Positions 35,416 to 45,924 of a stretch of DNA of 64,000 nucleotides are shown here, piece by piece; position 1 is the first letter of the stretch, and the number at the start of each line of letters is the position of its first letter. The notes below the pieces were generated by a model that made no database searches, was not told where the DNA came from, and saw only the letters and a program-made list of their open reading frames with translations. The stretch lies in the NCBI RefSeq assembly GCF_900105735.1, contig NZ_LT629793.1, positions 4,154,001 through 4,218,000 on the forward strand, given 5' to 3'. This stretch comes from Pseudomonas yamanorum (GTDB lineage: Bacteria; Pseudomonadota; Gammaproteobacteria; Pseudomonadales; Pseudomonadaceae). The position numbers were made by a program, and so were the translations under genes.

Positions 35416-37530
35416 TTGTTGAATTTAAAGACTGTGCTACTGCTCGGCACGCTGCTGTTTTGCGGCAGTGGCGCGCTGCAAGCGGCCACCGCCCCCGCGG
35501 CTCCAGCGCCTGCCGCCCCGGCCACGCCGGAACTGTTGGTAGAAGGCGGCCTGCTCGGCGCCATCAGCTCCAGCATCGATCATGTGCAGGACAAACTCGA
35601 CCTCAACCAGAGCCTGGTGGACGCCTGGCGCCTGCGGGCCGATCGCGCGGCGGATGAGGTGGACAAGCTGGTCAACCAGCCTTCCGAGCGTTCCTCATGG
35701 AGTGTGGCCGGGGATTTCCTGTTGTTGTCCGGGGTGTGGATCGGCGCCTTCGCCGCGCTGACCCTGCTCGGGCGCTTTATCGTCAAGCGCCTGAGCCTGC
35801 AGCGACATATCGCACCGCGCCAGCGCCTCCAGGCGTTGCTCGGCTACTTGATTCCCTACACGATTCCCGCCTTGATCTGTTTGCCACTGACGCTTTACGT
35901 CAGCCATTTCCTGCCCACGTCAGCGGGCCGCGCGCTGGCACTGTGTTTTGCCTACGCCACCAGCAGCGGTATTTTTTCCACCTCGATGCTGCTGTGCGTG
36001 ATCGTCATGTTCAACGTCGGCCACAAGCGCCCGGCGGTGCAGATTATTCGTGACTACTGCCCCAAGCCGCTGTTCCTGATCGGCTTCCTTGCGGCCCTCA
36101 GCGATGCGCTGACCAGCCCGCAGATCGCCCGCCAATTGGGGGGCAATATCACCGCCAGCGTGGCGATCTTCACCGGGCTGTTTGCCTCGGTGATTTTCGG
36201 CATGCTGGTGATTCGCCTGCGTCGTCCGGTGGCGCATTTAATCCGCAACCGGCCCCTGGCCCAGCGCTTGAAACACCCGGCGGTGCAGCAATCCCTGCGG
36301 GTGTTTTCCGGCCTGTGGTATTGGCCGATTCTATTGATGGTGCTGGTGTCGGCGATCAACCTGATCGGCGCCGGCGACGACAGCCAGAAAGCCCTGCGCT
36401 GCGCACTGTTCACCACGATCCTGCTGATCGGCACGGTGTTCCTCAGCACGGTGTTGCAGCACCTGTTCCAGTCCCGCAGCACGGTGGCAGTCCAGCGCAG
36501 CAGCGCCTACAAAGAGCGTTTCCTCAGCCTGCTGCACGCGCTGTTGCGCATCGTCATGGCCATCGCTTTTATCGAAATCCTCGGGCGTATCTGGGGCGTT
36601 TCGCTATTTGAATTTGCCCAGCGCAATTCCGTGGGCCGGGCCATCAGTGATTCCCTGAGCAGCATCGGTTTGATCCTGCTGGTGACCTGGCTGTTCTGGG
36701 TGGTGCTCGACACCGCGATCCAGGAAGCGCTGAAGCCACCGGTCAACAAACGCTCCAGCCGCCAGCCCAGCACACGGGTGAAAACCATCCTGCCGCTGCT
36801 GCGCAACGCGGTGAAAATCATCCTGGTGGTGATCTGCGCGATCACCACCATGGCGAACCTGGGGATCAACGTCGCACCGCTGCTGGCGGGTGCCGGGGTG
36901 GTGGGTTTGGCCATTGGTTTTGGCTCCCAGCAACTGGTGCAGGATGTGATCACCGGGCTGTTCATCATCATCGAAGACACCCTGTCGATCGGCGACTGGG
37001 TGGTGCTCGACTCTGGCCACGCCGGTACCGTCGAGGGGCTGACCATCCGCACCCTGCGCCTGCGGGACGGCAAGGGGTTTGTGCATTCGGTGCCGTTCGG
37101 GCAGATCAAGGCGGTTACCAACCAGTCGCGGCAATTTGCCTACGCGTTCTTCTCGGTGCAGTTCACCTACGACACCGACGTCGACAAGGCCGTGGAGTTG
37201 ATCCGCGAGGCGGGGCAGTCGATCCGCGACGACGTGTTCCTCAAGTACAACCTGCAAGGGCCGCTGGAGGTATTTGGCGTCGACAAGATGGACCTCAACG
37301 GTGTGGTGCTGACGGCGCAGTTCCGTACGGTGTCGGGCGGGCAATATGCGGTGAGTCGTGCGTTTAACCAGCGGTTGAAAAAGCTTGTGGATAACTGTGC
37401 CTTCGTCCACTTCGCGCAAACTTATCCACAGCAGGTGATGGTGCCGCAGCGGATTGGGCAGCAGGTGGATGAGCCGGGAGAAGAAGTGCCTTCGTCGGTG
37501 GTGCTGACGGAGCAGCCGAGAACCCAATAG
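35416..37530 (+). CDS. Large mechanosensitive channel, MscS family
   Basis: The product is a 704-aa envelope channel that opens on hypo-osmotic stress. A signal peptide (LKTVLLLGTLLFCGSGALQA) is followed by a Pro/Ala-rich periplasmic segment and multiple membrane helices. The MscS core includes LLAGAGVVGLAIGFGSQ and GDWVVLDSG. The best start is TTG at 35416, because AAGGAG (35401-35406) precedes it at a normal distance. The frame extends upstream to 35317 but that part lacks a ribosome site. The C-terminal beta-domain is complete. A single-gene unit flanked by REP DNA. Confidence 0.92.
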   Translation: MLNLKTVLLLGTLLFCGSGALQAATAPAAPAPAAPATPELLVEGGLLGAISSSIDHVQDKLDLNQSLVDAWRLRADRAADEVDKLVNQPSERSSWSVAGDFLLLSGVWIGAFAALTLLGRFIVKRLSLQRHIAPRQRLQALLGYLIPYTIPALICLPLTLYVSHFLPTSAGRALALCFAYATSSGIFSTSMLLCVIVMFNVGHKRPAVQIIRDYCPKPLFLIGFLAALSDALTSPQIARQLGGNITASVAIFTGLFASVIFGMLVIRLRRPVAHLIRNRPLAQRLKHPAVQQSLRVFSGLWYWPILLMVLVSAINLIGAGDDSQKALRCALFTTILLIGTVFLSTVLQHLFQSRSTVAVQRSSAYKERFLSLLHALLRIVMAIAFIEILGRIWGVSLFEFAQRNSVGRAISDSLSSIGLILLVTWLFWVVLDTAIQEALKPPVNKRSSRQPSTRVKTILPLLRNAVKIILVVICAITTMANLGINVAPLLAGAGVVGLAIGFGSQQLVQDVITGLFIIIEDTLSIGDWVVLDSGHAGTVEGLTIRTLRLRDGKGFVHSVPFGQIKAVTNQSRQFAYAFFSVQFTYDTDVDKAVELIREAGQSIRDDVFLKYNLQGPLEVFGVDKMDLNGVVLTAQFRTVSGGQYAVSRAFNQRLKKLVDNCAFVHFAQTYPQQVMVPQRIGQQVDEPGEEVPSSVVLTEQPRTQ

Positions 37531-37550
37531 TTTTGGGTTGGGGCTACCGG

Positions 37551-37640
37551 CCTCTTCGCGAGCAAGCCCGCTCCCACATTCGATCCGGTTCCACCCTTGG
37601 AATGCGGTCGAATGTGGGAGCGGGCTTGCTCGCGAAGGCG
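37551..37640. repeat. REP pair (BIME) between mscS and lhr
   Basis: Inverted copies with core GAGCGGGCTTGCTCGCGAA lie at about 37555-37579 and 37613-37637, with a GAATGCGG-containing spacer. The spacer itself is partly complementary. Confidence 0.9.
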
Positions 37641-37661
37641 TCATTACGGGCGCTACACGAG

Positions 37662-40600
37662 TCAGCGCCTGATCAGTTTTTCCCGCACTAACCCCGCCGC
37701 TTGCGCATCCAGCTCCAGCAACACCTGCTTCTTGCCGGCAATCTCCACCGCCGCCGGCAAACCATTCTGGTACACCAACCGATTACCGCTCAACGCCGGC
37801 ACCTTGCTACCCGGCAGCAGCGTACCGACGAGGTTCAGCGGATCCGCCCCACACACGGCAATCAAGCTTCCATCGTGGGGCCGCCGCCGAACTTCCCGCA
37901 GCAGCGGAATCGCTTCCGGCAACGCAAACTGTTCCCCCGGCAAACCACTCACAAACCGCCCGCCACGAATCTCGCCCCGGGCCTCCAGCCGGTGGAACGT
38001 ACGCAGCAATTCCCGCCAACTGGGCAGCCAGTCCGCCTCGCGCTCCAGCAGGCGCCAGAACACCACGCCGTATCGCCGCAGCAAGGTCATCGCCACATGC
38101 TCCAGCGTCTCGGCCGAGTGAGCCCCCGGACGTGTGCCATCCGCCACCGGCGCCCGCCGTACCAGGGCCCAACGCCCGGCATCGTCCATCCCGCCTACAA
38201 ACGCGCCACGCCCGCGCCGACTGCTGCGGGCCTGGCGTTTGCTCGCGGGCGTGGTCAGGGCGCGCAGGCCGGCAAAGCTGTCGGCGTTCGCCAGTCCGGC
38301 GCCCACCAGTTCCTGCAAGGCGGTTTCCAGTTCGCTGCGCAGCAGATGGGCTTCGTGGACCAATTCATCAAAAAACAGCGCGCCGTTTTCCCGCAGTGCC
38401 TGATGGACTTTCTGTGCCTTGGGCGACAGCTCGCTGCTGTCCGGCGCTTCGGTCAGCCCACTCCACAACGGCACCTGACTGCGGGGCAGCAGCACCACGG
38501 GCGTGCTACGCAAGGCTGTCGCGCCGGCCTTGTTGCTCAGGCGCGTCCACACCACCTTGCCGCTGCGGCACAAATCGTCCAGCCAGTGGGGCGCGTAATC
38601 CTTGATCCGTGCGCTGAGCAAATCGCTGTCCCAGGCCGACGTGGCTGCGGCATAGCCTTCGAATTGCGCGACGATTTGCGGCAACACCGCGCTGCCCTGG
38701 CCACGGGCACCCTCCGACAGGTGCTGCCAGTCGAACAGAAACCGCATGAAATCCTGCAACGCCACCGGCTCGATTTCCCGGCGCAGGCGCTTGACCGTGT
38801 AGCGGTGAATCCGCGCCAGCAGGTGGCGTTCGCACCATTGTTCGTCGCTGGCGCCGGGGCTGAAACGGCCGCGCAGTACGTAGCCTTCGCTTTCCAGACG
38901 TGCGAGGGCCTGTGACACGTCGGCCACCGGCAAGGCCAGGGGCGCGGCGATCTCGATCAGCGTCAATGGGCCAAAACCGCTCAGGCGCGCCCGCAGAACT
39001 TCCACCAGTGCTTCATCGAAGGTCCAGGGCTCGTCGAAACCGGGCAGTAGTGGCAGGTCATTTGGATAGATCGCCTTTAAGCAACTCAAGCGCTCCACCG
39101 CTACCCACACGGCTTGCCCGGCATGAATCTGTAGCCGGTGGGCGCGGCCACCTTCTGCCAAGGCTTGCAGCCATTCGGCCCACTGCGGGGTGACCTCGGA
39201 TTCGGCGATGCACGCCAGGCTCATCAACGCTTCATGCATTTCATCCGGGCCGTTGGGTGCCGGCCAGGCTTCTTCGCACACACCGGCAATCGCTTCGGCA
39301 TCCAGCGCGCCGAGGTCGTCTGTGCTTTGTGGGTCGCTCCAGCGGCGGTTGAGCACGGCCTGGGTACGACGCTCTTCCAGCGGGGCGTCATCGAGAAAGG
39401 TGTAGGGGCGGGCGCTGAGAATCTCCGCTGCCAAGGGGGACGGCGCCGGCAGGTCGCGGCTGATCAGGCGAATCTCTCCGCGCTCCATGCGCCGCAGCAG
39501 GGCCAGCCAGCCTTCGCTGTCCATGGCTTCGTGCAGGCAATCATCGAGGGTTTGCTCCACCAGCGGATGCTCGGGCACTTCCCGCTCGCCGGCGAGGTTT
39601 TCCAGGCAGGCGATCTGGTCCGGGAACACACTGGCGATCAGGTCTTCACTCTTCATGCGCTGGATCTGCGGCGCCACCTTGCGCCCGCCGGTATAACGCG
39701 GCAGCGCCAGGGCTACCCCGGCATTCCAGCGCCAGCGCACGCCGAACAGCGGTGCATCCAGAACCGCCTGAATCAGGATGTGCTCGGCGGTGTTGCTGTT
39801 CAGGTAGCGCCATACCTCATCCAGCTCAAAGCTGTGGCTGGTGGACAGCGACAACACGATCGCATCTTCGCTGGCGGCGGCTTGCAGTTCGAAGTTGAAG
39901 GTGCGGCAAAAACGCTTGCGCAACGCCAGGCCCCAGGCGCGGTTGATGCGACTGCCGAACGGCGTGTGGATGATCAATTGGGTGCCGCCGGACTCGTCGA
40001 AAAAGCGCTCCATGATCAGCGTGTCCTGGGACGGCAGCGCGCTCAACGCCAGCCGCGCCCGCGCCAGGTAATCCACCAGTTGTTCAGCGCTGGCCAGGTT
40101 CAAACCGAGGGTGCCGGTGAGCCAGTCGAGCGCCGTTTGCAGCTTGCCGGGCGTGGCCCCCAGCAGCTCGTCCAGTTGCCCATGCAGGCGCGCCACGGCA
40201 AACGACAACTCGGCACTGCGCCCCGGTGCCTCACCGAGCCAGAACGGAATGGTCGGCGGTTGGCCGTGGGCATCCTCGACCCGCACTTTGCCGGCTTCCA
40301 CCCGCAGGATGCGGTACGACGTGTTGCCCAACTGGAAGATATCCCCGGCGATGCTTTCCACCGCGAAGTCTTCGTTGACGCTGCCGATGTTCAGGCTTTG
40401 CGGCTCCAGCAGCACGCTGTAGTCGGCGTTGTCGGGGATGGTGCCGCCGCTGGTCACGGCGGTGAGCTTGGCGCCCCGCCGGCCGCGCAGGGTGCGGGTG
40501 ATGGCGTCGCGGTGCAGGTAGGCGCTGCGGATGCCCTGGCGGCCGTTGTAGCCCTCGGTGAGCATCTGCAGCAGTGCCTGATAGTGACGTTCATCCAGCT

Positions 40601-41942
40601 CGGCGTAAGGCGAGGCGCGGCGGATCAGCGTGAGCAGGGCCTGTTCCTGCCATTCCTGGCAGCTGACTTCGGCGATGATCTGCTGGGCCAGTACATCCAG
40701 CGGCGCGACCGGGATCTGCAAGGTGTCCAGCTCGCCCCGGCGCACGCAGTCGAGGAGGGCGGCGCATTCGATCAGGTCGTCGCGGGTGGTGGCGAACAAC
40801 CGGCCTTTGGGCGTGCCGCCGACCTGATGCCCGGAGCGTCCGACCCGTTGCAGGAAACCGTTGATCGAGCCGGGCGAGCCGATCTGGCACACCAGATCAA
40901 CATCGCCAATATCAATCCCCAGCTCCAGCGACGCGGTGGCGATCAACACTTGCAGCTCGCCGGCCTTGAGCCGTTGTTCGGCGTCCAGGCGCAGTTCCTT
41001 GGCGAGGCTGCCGTGGTGGGCGGCGACGGCGGTTTTGCCCAGGCGCTCGCTCAAGTGCCGCGCCAGGCGTTCAGCCAGGCGCCGGGTGTTGACGAAAATC
41101 AGCGTGGTGCGGTGTTGTTTGGCCAGTTCGGCGAGGCGGTCGTAGACCAGCTCCCACACGTCGTTGGCCATGACGGCCGACAGCGGCACCGGCGGTACTT
41201 CGATATCCAGGTCCCGTGGGCGCGCGTGGCCGATGTCGACGATCTCGCAGGGCCGGCCGGTGCCCGCTAGAAAACGCGACACCGCTTCGATGGGCTTTTG
41301 CGTGGCGGACAGGCCGATGCGGGTCAACGGTTCGCTGCATAAACCCTGCAGGCGCTCCAGCGTCAGAGCCAGGTGACTGCCACGCTTGCTGGCGGCGATG
41401 GCGTGGATTTCGTCGACGATCACCGTACGAATACTGGCGAGCATCTGCCGGCCGGAATCCGAGCCCAGCAGTACATAAAGCGATTCTGGCGTGGTGACCA
41501 GGATATGCGGCGGGTGCTTGCGCATCAGGGCGCGGTCTTTCTGTGGGGTGTCGCCGGTACGCACGGCGGTGCGGATCGCCAGCGGCGGCAGGCCCAGGCG
41601 CTGCAGGTGGTCGGTGATACCGGCCAGCGGGTTTTGCAGGTTGATCTGGATATCGTTGGACAATGCCTTGAGCGGCGAGACGTAGACCACCAGCGTCTGA
41701 TCTGGCAGTTTGCCGCCATTGGCCAGGCCTTGGTGTACAAGGTCGTCCAGCACGGCGAGAAAGGCGGTCAGGGTCTTGCCGGAGCCGGTGGGCGCGGCAA
41801 TCAACGTCGAGCGGCGCTCGCGGATCAGCGGCCACGCCCGGGCCTGGGCGGTGGTCACCGACGGGAACGTACTGCGGAACCAGGCGCTGACGGCGGGGTG
41901 AAAACCGTTCAAGACCGTGTCCGTTGATTCTGGAAGGTTCAT
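37662..41942 (-). CDS. lhr: Lhr-type ATP-dependent DNA helicase
   Basis: This is a 1426-aa superfamily 2 helicase of the Lhr family, implicated in DNA repair. Walker A is APTGSGKT near residue 50 and motif II is VDEIHA. A GRSGHQVGG motif VI and a winged-helix and long C-terminal extension follow. The size agrees with full-length Lhr. The ATG at 41942 is used because the upstream extension to 42050 is compositionally unlike protein. Long ORFs on the opposite strand are shadows of this GC-rich gene. Confidence 0.92.
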   Translation of the reverse strand: MNLPESTDTVLNGFHPAVSAWFRSTFPSVTTAQARAWPLIRERRSTLIAAPTGSGKTLTAFLAVLDDLVHQGLANGGKLPDQTLVVYVSPLKALSNDIQINLQNPLAGITDHLQRLGLPPLAIRTAVRTGDTPQKDRALMRKHPPHILVTTPESLYVLLGSDSGRQMLASIRTVIVDEIHAIAASKRGSHLALTLERLQGLCSEPLTRIGLSATQKPIEAVSRFLAGTGRPCEIVDIGHARPRDLDIEVPPVPLSAVMANDVWELVYDRLAELAKQHRTTLIFVNTRRLAERLARHLSERLGKTAVAAHHGSLAKELRLDAEQRLKAGELQVLIATASLELGIDIGDVDLVCQIGSPGSINGFLQRVGRSGHQVGGTPKGRLFATTRDDLIECAALLDCVRRGELDTLQIPVAPLDVLAQQIIAEVSCQEWQEQALLTLIRRASPYAELDERHYQALLQMLTEGYNGRQGIRSAYLHRDAITRTLRGRRGAKLTAVTSGGTIPDNADYSVLLEPQSLNIGSVNEDFAVESIAGDIFQLGNTSYRILRVEAGKVRVEDAHGQPPTIPFWLGEAPGRSAELSFAVARLHGQLDELLGATPGKLQTALDWLTGTLGLNLASAEQLVDYLARARLALSALPSQDTLIMERFFDESGGTQLIIHTPFGSRINRAWGLALRKRFCRTFNFELQAAASEDAIVLSLSTSHSFELDEVWRYLNSNTAEHILIQAVLDAPLFGVRWRWNAGVALALPRYTGGRKVAPQIQRMKSEDLIASVFPDQIACLENLAGEREVPEHPLVEQTLDDCLHEAMDSEGWLALLRRMERGEIRLISRDLPAPSPLAAEILSARPYTFLDDAPLEERRTQAVLNRRWSDPQSTDDLGALDAEAIAGVCEEAWPAPNGPDEMHEALMSLACIAESEVTPQWAEWLQALAEGGRAHRLQIHAGQAVWVAVERLSCLKAIYPNDLPLLPGFDEPWTFDEALVEVLRARLSGFGPLTLIEIAAPLALPVADVSQALARLESEGYVLRGRFSPGASDEQWCERHLLARIHRYTVKRLRREIEPVALQDFMRFLFDWQHLSEGARGQGSAVLPQIVAQFEGYAAATSAWDSDLLSARIKDYAPHWLDDLCRSGKVVWTRLSNKAGATALRSTPVVLLPRSQVPLWSGLTEAPDSSELSPKAQKVHQALRENGALFFDELVHEAHLLRSELETALQELVGAGLANADSFAGLRALTTPASKRQARSSRRGRGAFVGGMDDAGRWALVRRAPVADGTRPGAHSAETLEHVAMTLLRRYGVVFWRLLEREADWLPSWRELLRTFHRLEARGEIRGGRFVSGLPGEQFALPEAIPLLREVRRRPHDGSLIAVCGADPLNLVGTLLPGSKVPALSGNRLVYQNGLPAAVEIAGKKQVLLELDAQAAGLVREKLIRR

Positions 41943-42108
41943 ACCCAATTTATGCGGCCAGCCCCGGCAACTTGCAACCCCGCACTTTATAAGTGACGGT
42001 TGCGCTACAAACCCGCAAAATGCAACGATTCTGGCAAATGCCAACGGCATGGCTCACAAGCCTGTCGATAATAACCATCGTTCCAAACAGACCGGGCCTG
42101 CTCAATCT

Positions 42109-42999
42109 ATGCGAATGCGCCTTATGTTACTGGGCGGCGGGAATGCCCTCGGGCAGGCGCTGATTCGCCTCGGTGCGGAGGAAGACATCGGTTTCCTCGC
42201 CCCGCGTCCGCCCCAAGACGGCTGGGATGCCGCGAGCCTCACGCAACTGCTCGACGACACCCGTCCCGATGCCTTGATCAATCTCGCCTATTACTTCGAC
42301 TGGTTCCAGGCGGAGACGGTCAGCGAAACGCGTCTGGCTGCCCAGGAATATGCGATCGAGCGCCTGGCGGAACTGTGCCAGCACCACAGCATCACTTTGC
42401 TGCAACCGTCCAGCTACCGGGTGTTCGATGGCTCCCGCGCCACCGCCTACAGCGAAAAAGACGAACCCGTGCCCTTGGGCCTGCGGGGCCAGGCGTTGTG
42501 GCGCATCGAGCAGAGCGTACGCGCCACCTGTCCGCAGCACGTGCTGCTGCGTTTTGGCTGGCTGCTGGATGACAGCGTCGACGGCACCCTCGGACGCTTC
42601 CTGGCCCGTGCCGAAAAACCTGACGAACTGCTGATGGCCGACGACCGCCGGGGCAACCCGACGCCGGTAGACGATGCTGCGCGGGTGATCATTTCGGTGC
42701 TCAAGCAACTCGATTGCGCCGCGCCGTTGTGGGGCACTTATCACTATGCCGGCCACGAAGCGACCACCCCGCTGGCGCTAGGGCAGGCGATCCTGACCGA
42801 AGCGCGCAACTTCCACCCGCTGGCCGTGGAAGCTCCGACCGCCCAGGCCCACGCCGCCCGTCCGGATGCCGCCGATGAACCGCAACACGCGGTGCTGGCC
42901 TGCAAGAAAATCCTCCACACCTTCGGCATCAAGCCACGGGCATGGCGGGCCGGGTTGCCGGCGTTGCTCGACCGGTTCTACCGACACGGTCAAACATAA
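42109..42999 (+). CDS. Sugar nucleotide-binding/RmlD-like SDR protein
   Basis: The 296-aa product resembles the extended SDR or dTDP-4-dehydrorhamnose-reductase-like group. It has a modified glycine-rich loop (MLLGGGNALGQALIRL) and LINLAYYFDW. PSSYRVFDGSRATAYSE lies where the catalytic region is expected. The normal YxxxK is not clear, so activity is uncertain. Three nearby ATGs (42109, 42115, 42130) leave the start open. It is divergent from lhr and is followed by a terminator that overlaps the stop codon. Confidence 0.75.
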   Translation: MRMRLMLLGGGNALGQALIRLGAEEDIGFLAPRPPQDGWDAASLTQLLDDTRPDALINLAYYFDWFQAETVSETRLAAQEYAIERLAELCQHHSITLLQPSSYRVFDGSRATAYSEKDEPVPLGLRGQALWRIEQSVRATCPQHVLLRFGWLLDDSVDGTLGRFLARAEKPDELLMADDRRGNPTPVDDAARVIISVLKQLDCAAPLWGTYHYAGHEATTPLALGQAILTEARNFHPLAVEAPTAQAHAARPDAADEPQHAVLACKKILHTFGIKPRAWRAGLPALLDRFYRHGQT

Positions 43000-43028
43000 A
43001 AAAGGCGCCTGCAACAGGCGCCTTTTTT
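42998..43028 (+). terminator. Rho-independent terminator after RmlD-like gene
   Basis: AAAAAAGGCGCCTG (42998-43011), a CAA loop, and CAGGCGCCTTTTTT (43015-43028) form a perfect 14-bp stem. It overlaps the last two bases of the TAA stop. Confidence 0.93.
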
Positions 43029-43242
43029 GCGGCGGTGTCCGGACGGATTCGGTTGATACGTGTTGGCCAGACGGGGGGCGGCACGGCATACGAAAAATTT
43101 GAAACCTTTGGTGCGCCCGGTCATCCATGCCAATAGGGATTGATTGTGCTTACGGCTCGTTCAGCAAAAGCAAAAGTCTGCATTCAGAAGAAGACTTCGC
43201 CCATCTCGTCATGGGCAGCCTTAAAGAGGAGCCCTACCCATC

Positions 43243-44367
43243 ATGGCAACACATTCTCCGGTGAATGGTTCGCCGCCGCCTCACGATGATGTGTATGAGG
43301 AGGCGCACGACCTGCAGTTCGCTTTGAGTACCGCCGGGCTTGGTATATGGCGCCTGGACTTGACGACGGGCGAGCTGAAGACCTCGGCCACTTGCCGCCT
43401 CAACTTCGGACTCGAACCACAGATACCGTTCAGTTATGAACACATGCAGCGCTTGGTGCACGCCGAAGACAAGCGCCGAGTGGCCGAAGCGTGGGATCGC
43501 TCGATCGCTCAACGTGGCGACTACGACGTTCACTACCGCGTCATCACGCCACTCGGTGAAACTCGCTGGCTGCACGTGCGCGCGAGACCCCGTTATGCCG
43601 ATGATGGTCTGCCCGTCGCGATGACGGGGACCGCTCAGGATGTGAGCCAGGAAAAATTACTTCAGTCGCAAAAGATGGACGCGCTGGGGCGGGTAACAGG
43701 CCGAGTGGCGCATGACTTTAACAATCTGCTGACGGTGATCCGTTCTTCAGCGGATCTGTTGAAGCGTCCTTCAGCATCAGAGGAGCGGCGGCTGCGCCTG
43801 GTGGAAGCCATTTCCGAGGCGGTGGAGCGTGGTTCTCATTTCACCAGTCAACTGCTGTCCTTCGCTGGCAGGCAAGCCCTGCATCCAGCACCGCTGGATA
43901 TCAATTCAAACACGTTGGCCATGGCCGATACGATTGCTGTGCGAGTAGGGGCAGGCATCAACGTACGCATCGAGTCCACAGCAGTACCCTGCGTCGTTCA
44001 CGTTGACCCAGGGCAGTTCGAAGCCGCCATTCTCAATATGGTCATGAACGCCCGAGACGCCATGATGGATAAGGGGGAGCTGGTCATCCGTGTTGAGTCG
44101 ATGGACCTTATCCCTGCGTCCCATGGCTATCCCCTTATCAAGGGGCGTTTCGTTGCCGTGTCCATCACAGACAATGGCTCGGGTATCGCTCCGTTCAGCC
44201 TCGATAGAATCTTTGAACCGTTTTTCTCCACCAAAGGCAAAGGCCAGAGAACCGGGCTGGGGCTCAGTCAGGTATTGGGGTTTGCCAAACAGTCGGGGGG
44301 AGAGATCAGGGTCGAGAGTCATCTGGGGCAGGGAAGTACGTTCACGCTTTATTTGCCCCGCCCTTGA
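43243..44367 (+). CDS. PAS-domain sensor histidine kinase
   Basis: The 374-aa cytoplasmic kinase has one PAS domain (about 20-135) and no membrane segment. The phospho-accepting His157 is in RVAHDFNNLL, followed by the ATPase domain with N box (MNARDAM), G1 (ITDNGSGI) and G2 (GLGLSQVLGF). It is the first gene in a three-gene unit. A KaiC-like ATPase follows at 44458 and a single-domain response regulator at 45925. It has no receiver or output domain of its own, so the downstream regulator is its natural target. The signal is unknown; the soluble PAS suggests an internal cue. Confidence 0.92.
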   Translation: MATHSPVNGSPPPHDDVYEEAHDLQFALSTAGLGIWRLDLTTGELKTSATCRLNFGLEPQIPFSYEHMQRLVHAEDKRRVAEAWDRSIAQRGDYDVHYRVITPLGETRWLHVRARPRYADDGLPVAMTGTAQDVSQEKLLQSQKMDALGRVTGRVAHDFNNLLTVIRSSADLLKRPSASEERRLRLVEAISEAVERGSHFTSQLLSFAGRQALHPAPLDINSNTLAMADTIAVRVGAGINVRIESTAVPCVVHVDPGQFEAAILNMVMNARDAMMDKGELVIRVESMDLIPASHGYPLIKGRFVAVSITDNGSGIAPFSLDRIFEPFFSTKGKGQRTGLGLSQVLGFAKQSGGEIRVESHLGQGSTFTLYLPRP

Positions 44368-44457
44368 ACTGGATGAGCGGATAGCCCGATTGCGCAAATG
44401 GAGTTAGCATCGTAAACCTTCGGCTTAAGAGCCTGTTGTTCACATCAGGGTTGCATT

Positions 44458-45918
44458 GTGGAAAAGCTAAATCGCCTTCAAAGCGGAATAGAAGGGCTGG
44501 ATGCTCTGCTCAAGGGCGGGCTAGTCGCAGGTGCCTCCTACATTATCCAGGGGCGCCCAGGATCCGGTAAAACCATCCTCGCCAATCAACTGGGGTTTAA
44601 TCATGCGCGCAACGGGGGCCGTGTACTGGTGGCCACGTTGCTGGCTGAGTCCCACGACCGTTTATTTCAATTCCTCTCGACCCTGAACTTCTTTGATGTT
44701 TCCCGGGTGGGAGCTGAAATTCAGTTCGTCAGTGCGTTTGACACCCTTGAGAACGACGGTCTCGATGAAGTGGTCAAGCTGCTTCGGCGTGAGATCAGTC
44801 GTCAGAAGGCCACCGTGTTAGTGGTCGACGGCTTGCTTAATGCGCGCTCCAAGGCTGACTCGCCCATCGACACCAAGAAATTCATTTCCGAGCTGCAAGG
44901 CCACGCCGCGTTCGCCGGTTGTACGGTGTTGTTTCTCACCAGTTCCCGATTGGACGACGGCAGTCCTGAGCACACCATGGTTGATGGTGTGATTGAGATG
45001 GGCGAGGAGCTTCACGGCAGCCGTTCGGTGCGCCGGATTCAACTGCGCAAGACTCGGGGCAGTGGTGCGCTGACCGGATTGCACGAGTGTGAAATTACCG
45101 ACGATGGCCTGGTGGTTTATCCGCGTCTGGAAAGCCTCTACAGCCATCCATCGTTACCTGACAGTGCCGACCTGACGCGTATCACCAGCGGCATCGGTTC
45201 GCTGGACGCCATCATCGGCGGTGGCCTGCACAGTTCTTCCGTTACGCTCGTCATGGGGCCTTCCGGCGTCGGGAAAACCACGTTGGGGCTCCGGTTTCTC
45301 GCAGAGTCGACAGTGGAAGCGCCGGGCCTGCATTTCGGTTTTTATGAAAGCCCGCAGCGGTTACGTCTCAAAGGCCAATCGCTGGGGATTGATATCAAGG
45401 GTATGGAAGAAAGTGGTGCGCTGAGTATTGCCTGGCAACCCACGACAGAAGGCCTGCTCGACGGTCTCGGCGCACGACTGCTGAAAATGGTTGAGGAAAA
45501 GGGCATCAAGCGCCTGTTCATCGACAGCTTGAGCGGCATGACTCGAGTGTCGACGAACCCGGCACGTATCACTGATTTCTACAGCGCGCTGATGAGCGAG
45601 CTTCGTGCCCGTGGCGTAACGGTGTTTGCCTCATGGGAGATGCGTGACGTTTTTGGTTCGGAGGTCAGTTCTCCGACCCCGGACCTGTCCAGTATTGTCG
45701 ACAACCTGCTGCTGATGCGCTTCTTCGAGATTCAATCTGAACTAAGAAGAATGCTTTCGATTCTTAAGGTACGAGACAGCTTCTACGATCCTTCGCTTCT
45801 TGAAGTGGTAATCCATGAAAACGGCGTTGACCTGAAGAAGGCATCAAGAAATGCATTGGCTGTCTCTAATGATTCTTCGCTGCCGGGCTCAACGTCCAAA
45901 GTCTCTGATTCGGGTTGA
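44458..45918 (+). CDS. KaiC-like double-RecA ATPase
   Basis: The 486-aa product carries two KaiC/RAD55-type ATPase domains. Walker A motifs are GRPGSGKT (32-39) and GPSGVGKT (267-274). The conserved SSIVDNLLLMRFFEIQSELRR and LKVRDS-type segment of KaiC CII is present near residues 410-440. This is a KaiC homolog in a bacterium without kaiA or kaiB nearby. The start is GTG. Autokinase and autophosphatase activity, as in cyanobacterial KaiC, would be the first hypothesis. In this operon it may feed into the kinase and regulator that surround it. Confidence 0.9.
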   Translation: MEKLNRLQSGIEGLDALLKGGLVAGASYIIQGRPGSGKTILANQLGFNHARNGGRVLVATLLAESHDRLFQFLSTLNFFDVSRVGAEIQFVSAFDTLENDGLDEVVKLLRREISRQKATVLVVDGLLNARSKADSPIDTKKFISELQGHAAFAGCTVLFLTSSRLDDGSPEHTMVDGVIEMGEELHGSRSVRRIQLRKTRGSGALTGLHECEITDDGLVVYPRLESLYSHPSLPDSADLTRITSGIGSLDAIIGGGLHSSSVTLVMGPSGVGKTTLGLRFLAESTVEAPGLHFGFYESPQRLRLKGQSLGIDIKGMEESGALSIAWQPTTEGLLDGLGARLLKMVEEKGIKRLFIDSLSGMTRVSTNPARITDFYSALMSELRARGVTVFASWEMRDVFGSEVSSPTPDLSSIVDNLLLMRFFEIQSELRRMLSILKVRDSFYDPSLLEVVIHENGVDLKKASRNALAVSNDSSLPGSTSKVSDSG

Positions 45919-45924
45919 ACTGAC

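Noticed and set aside
39138..41270. 710-aa plus-strand ORF within the lhr gene
   Set aside because: It is antisense to lhr, has no ribosome site or known domain and has Ala/Gly/Gln/Arg-rich shadow composition.
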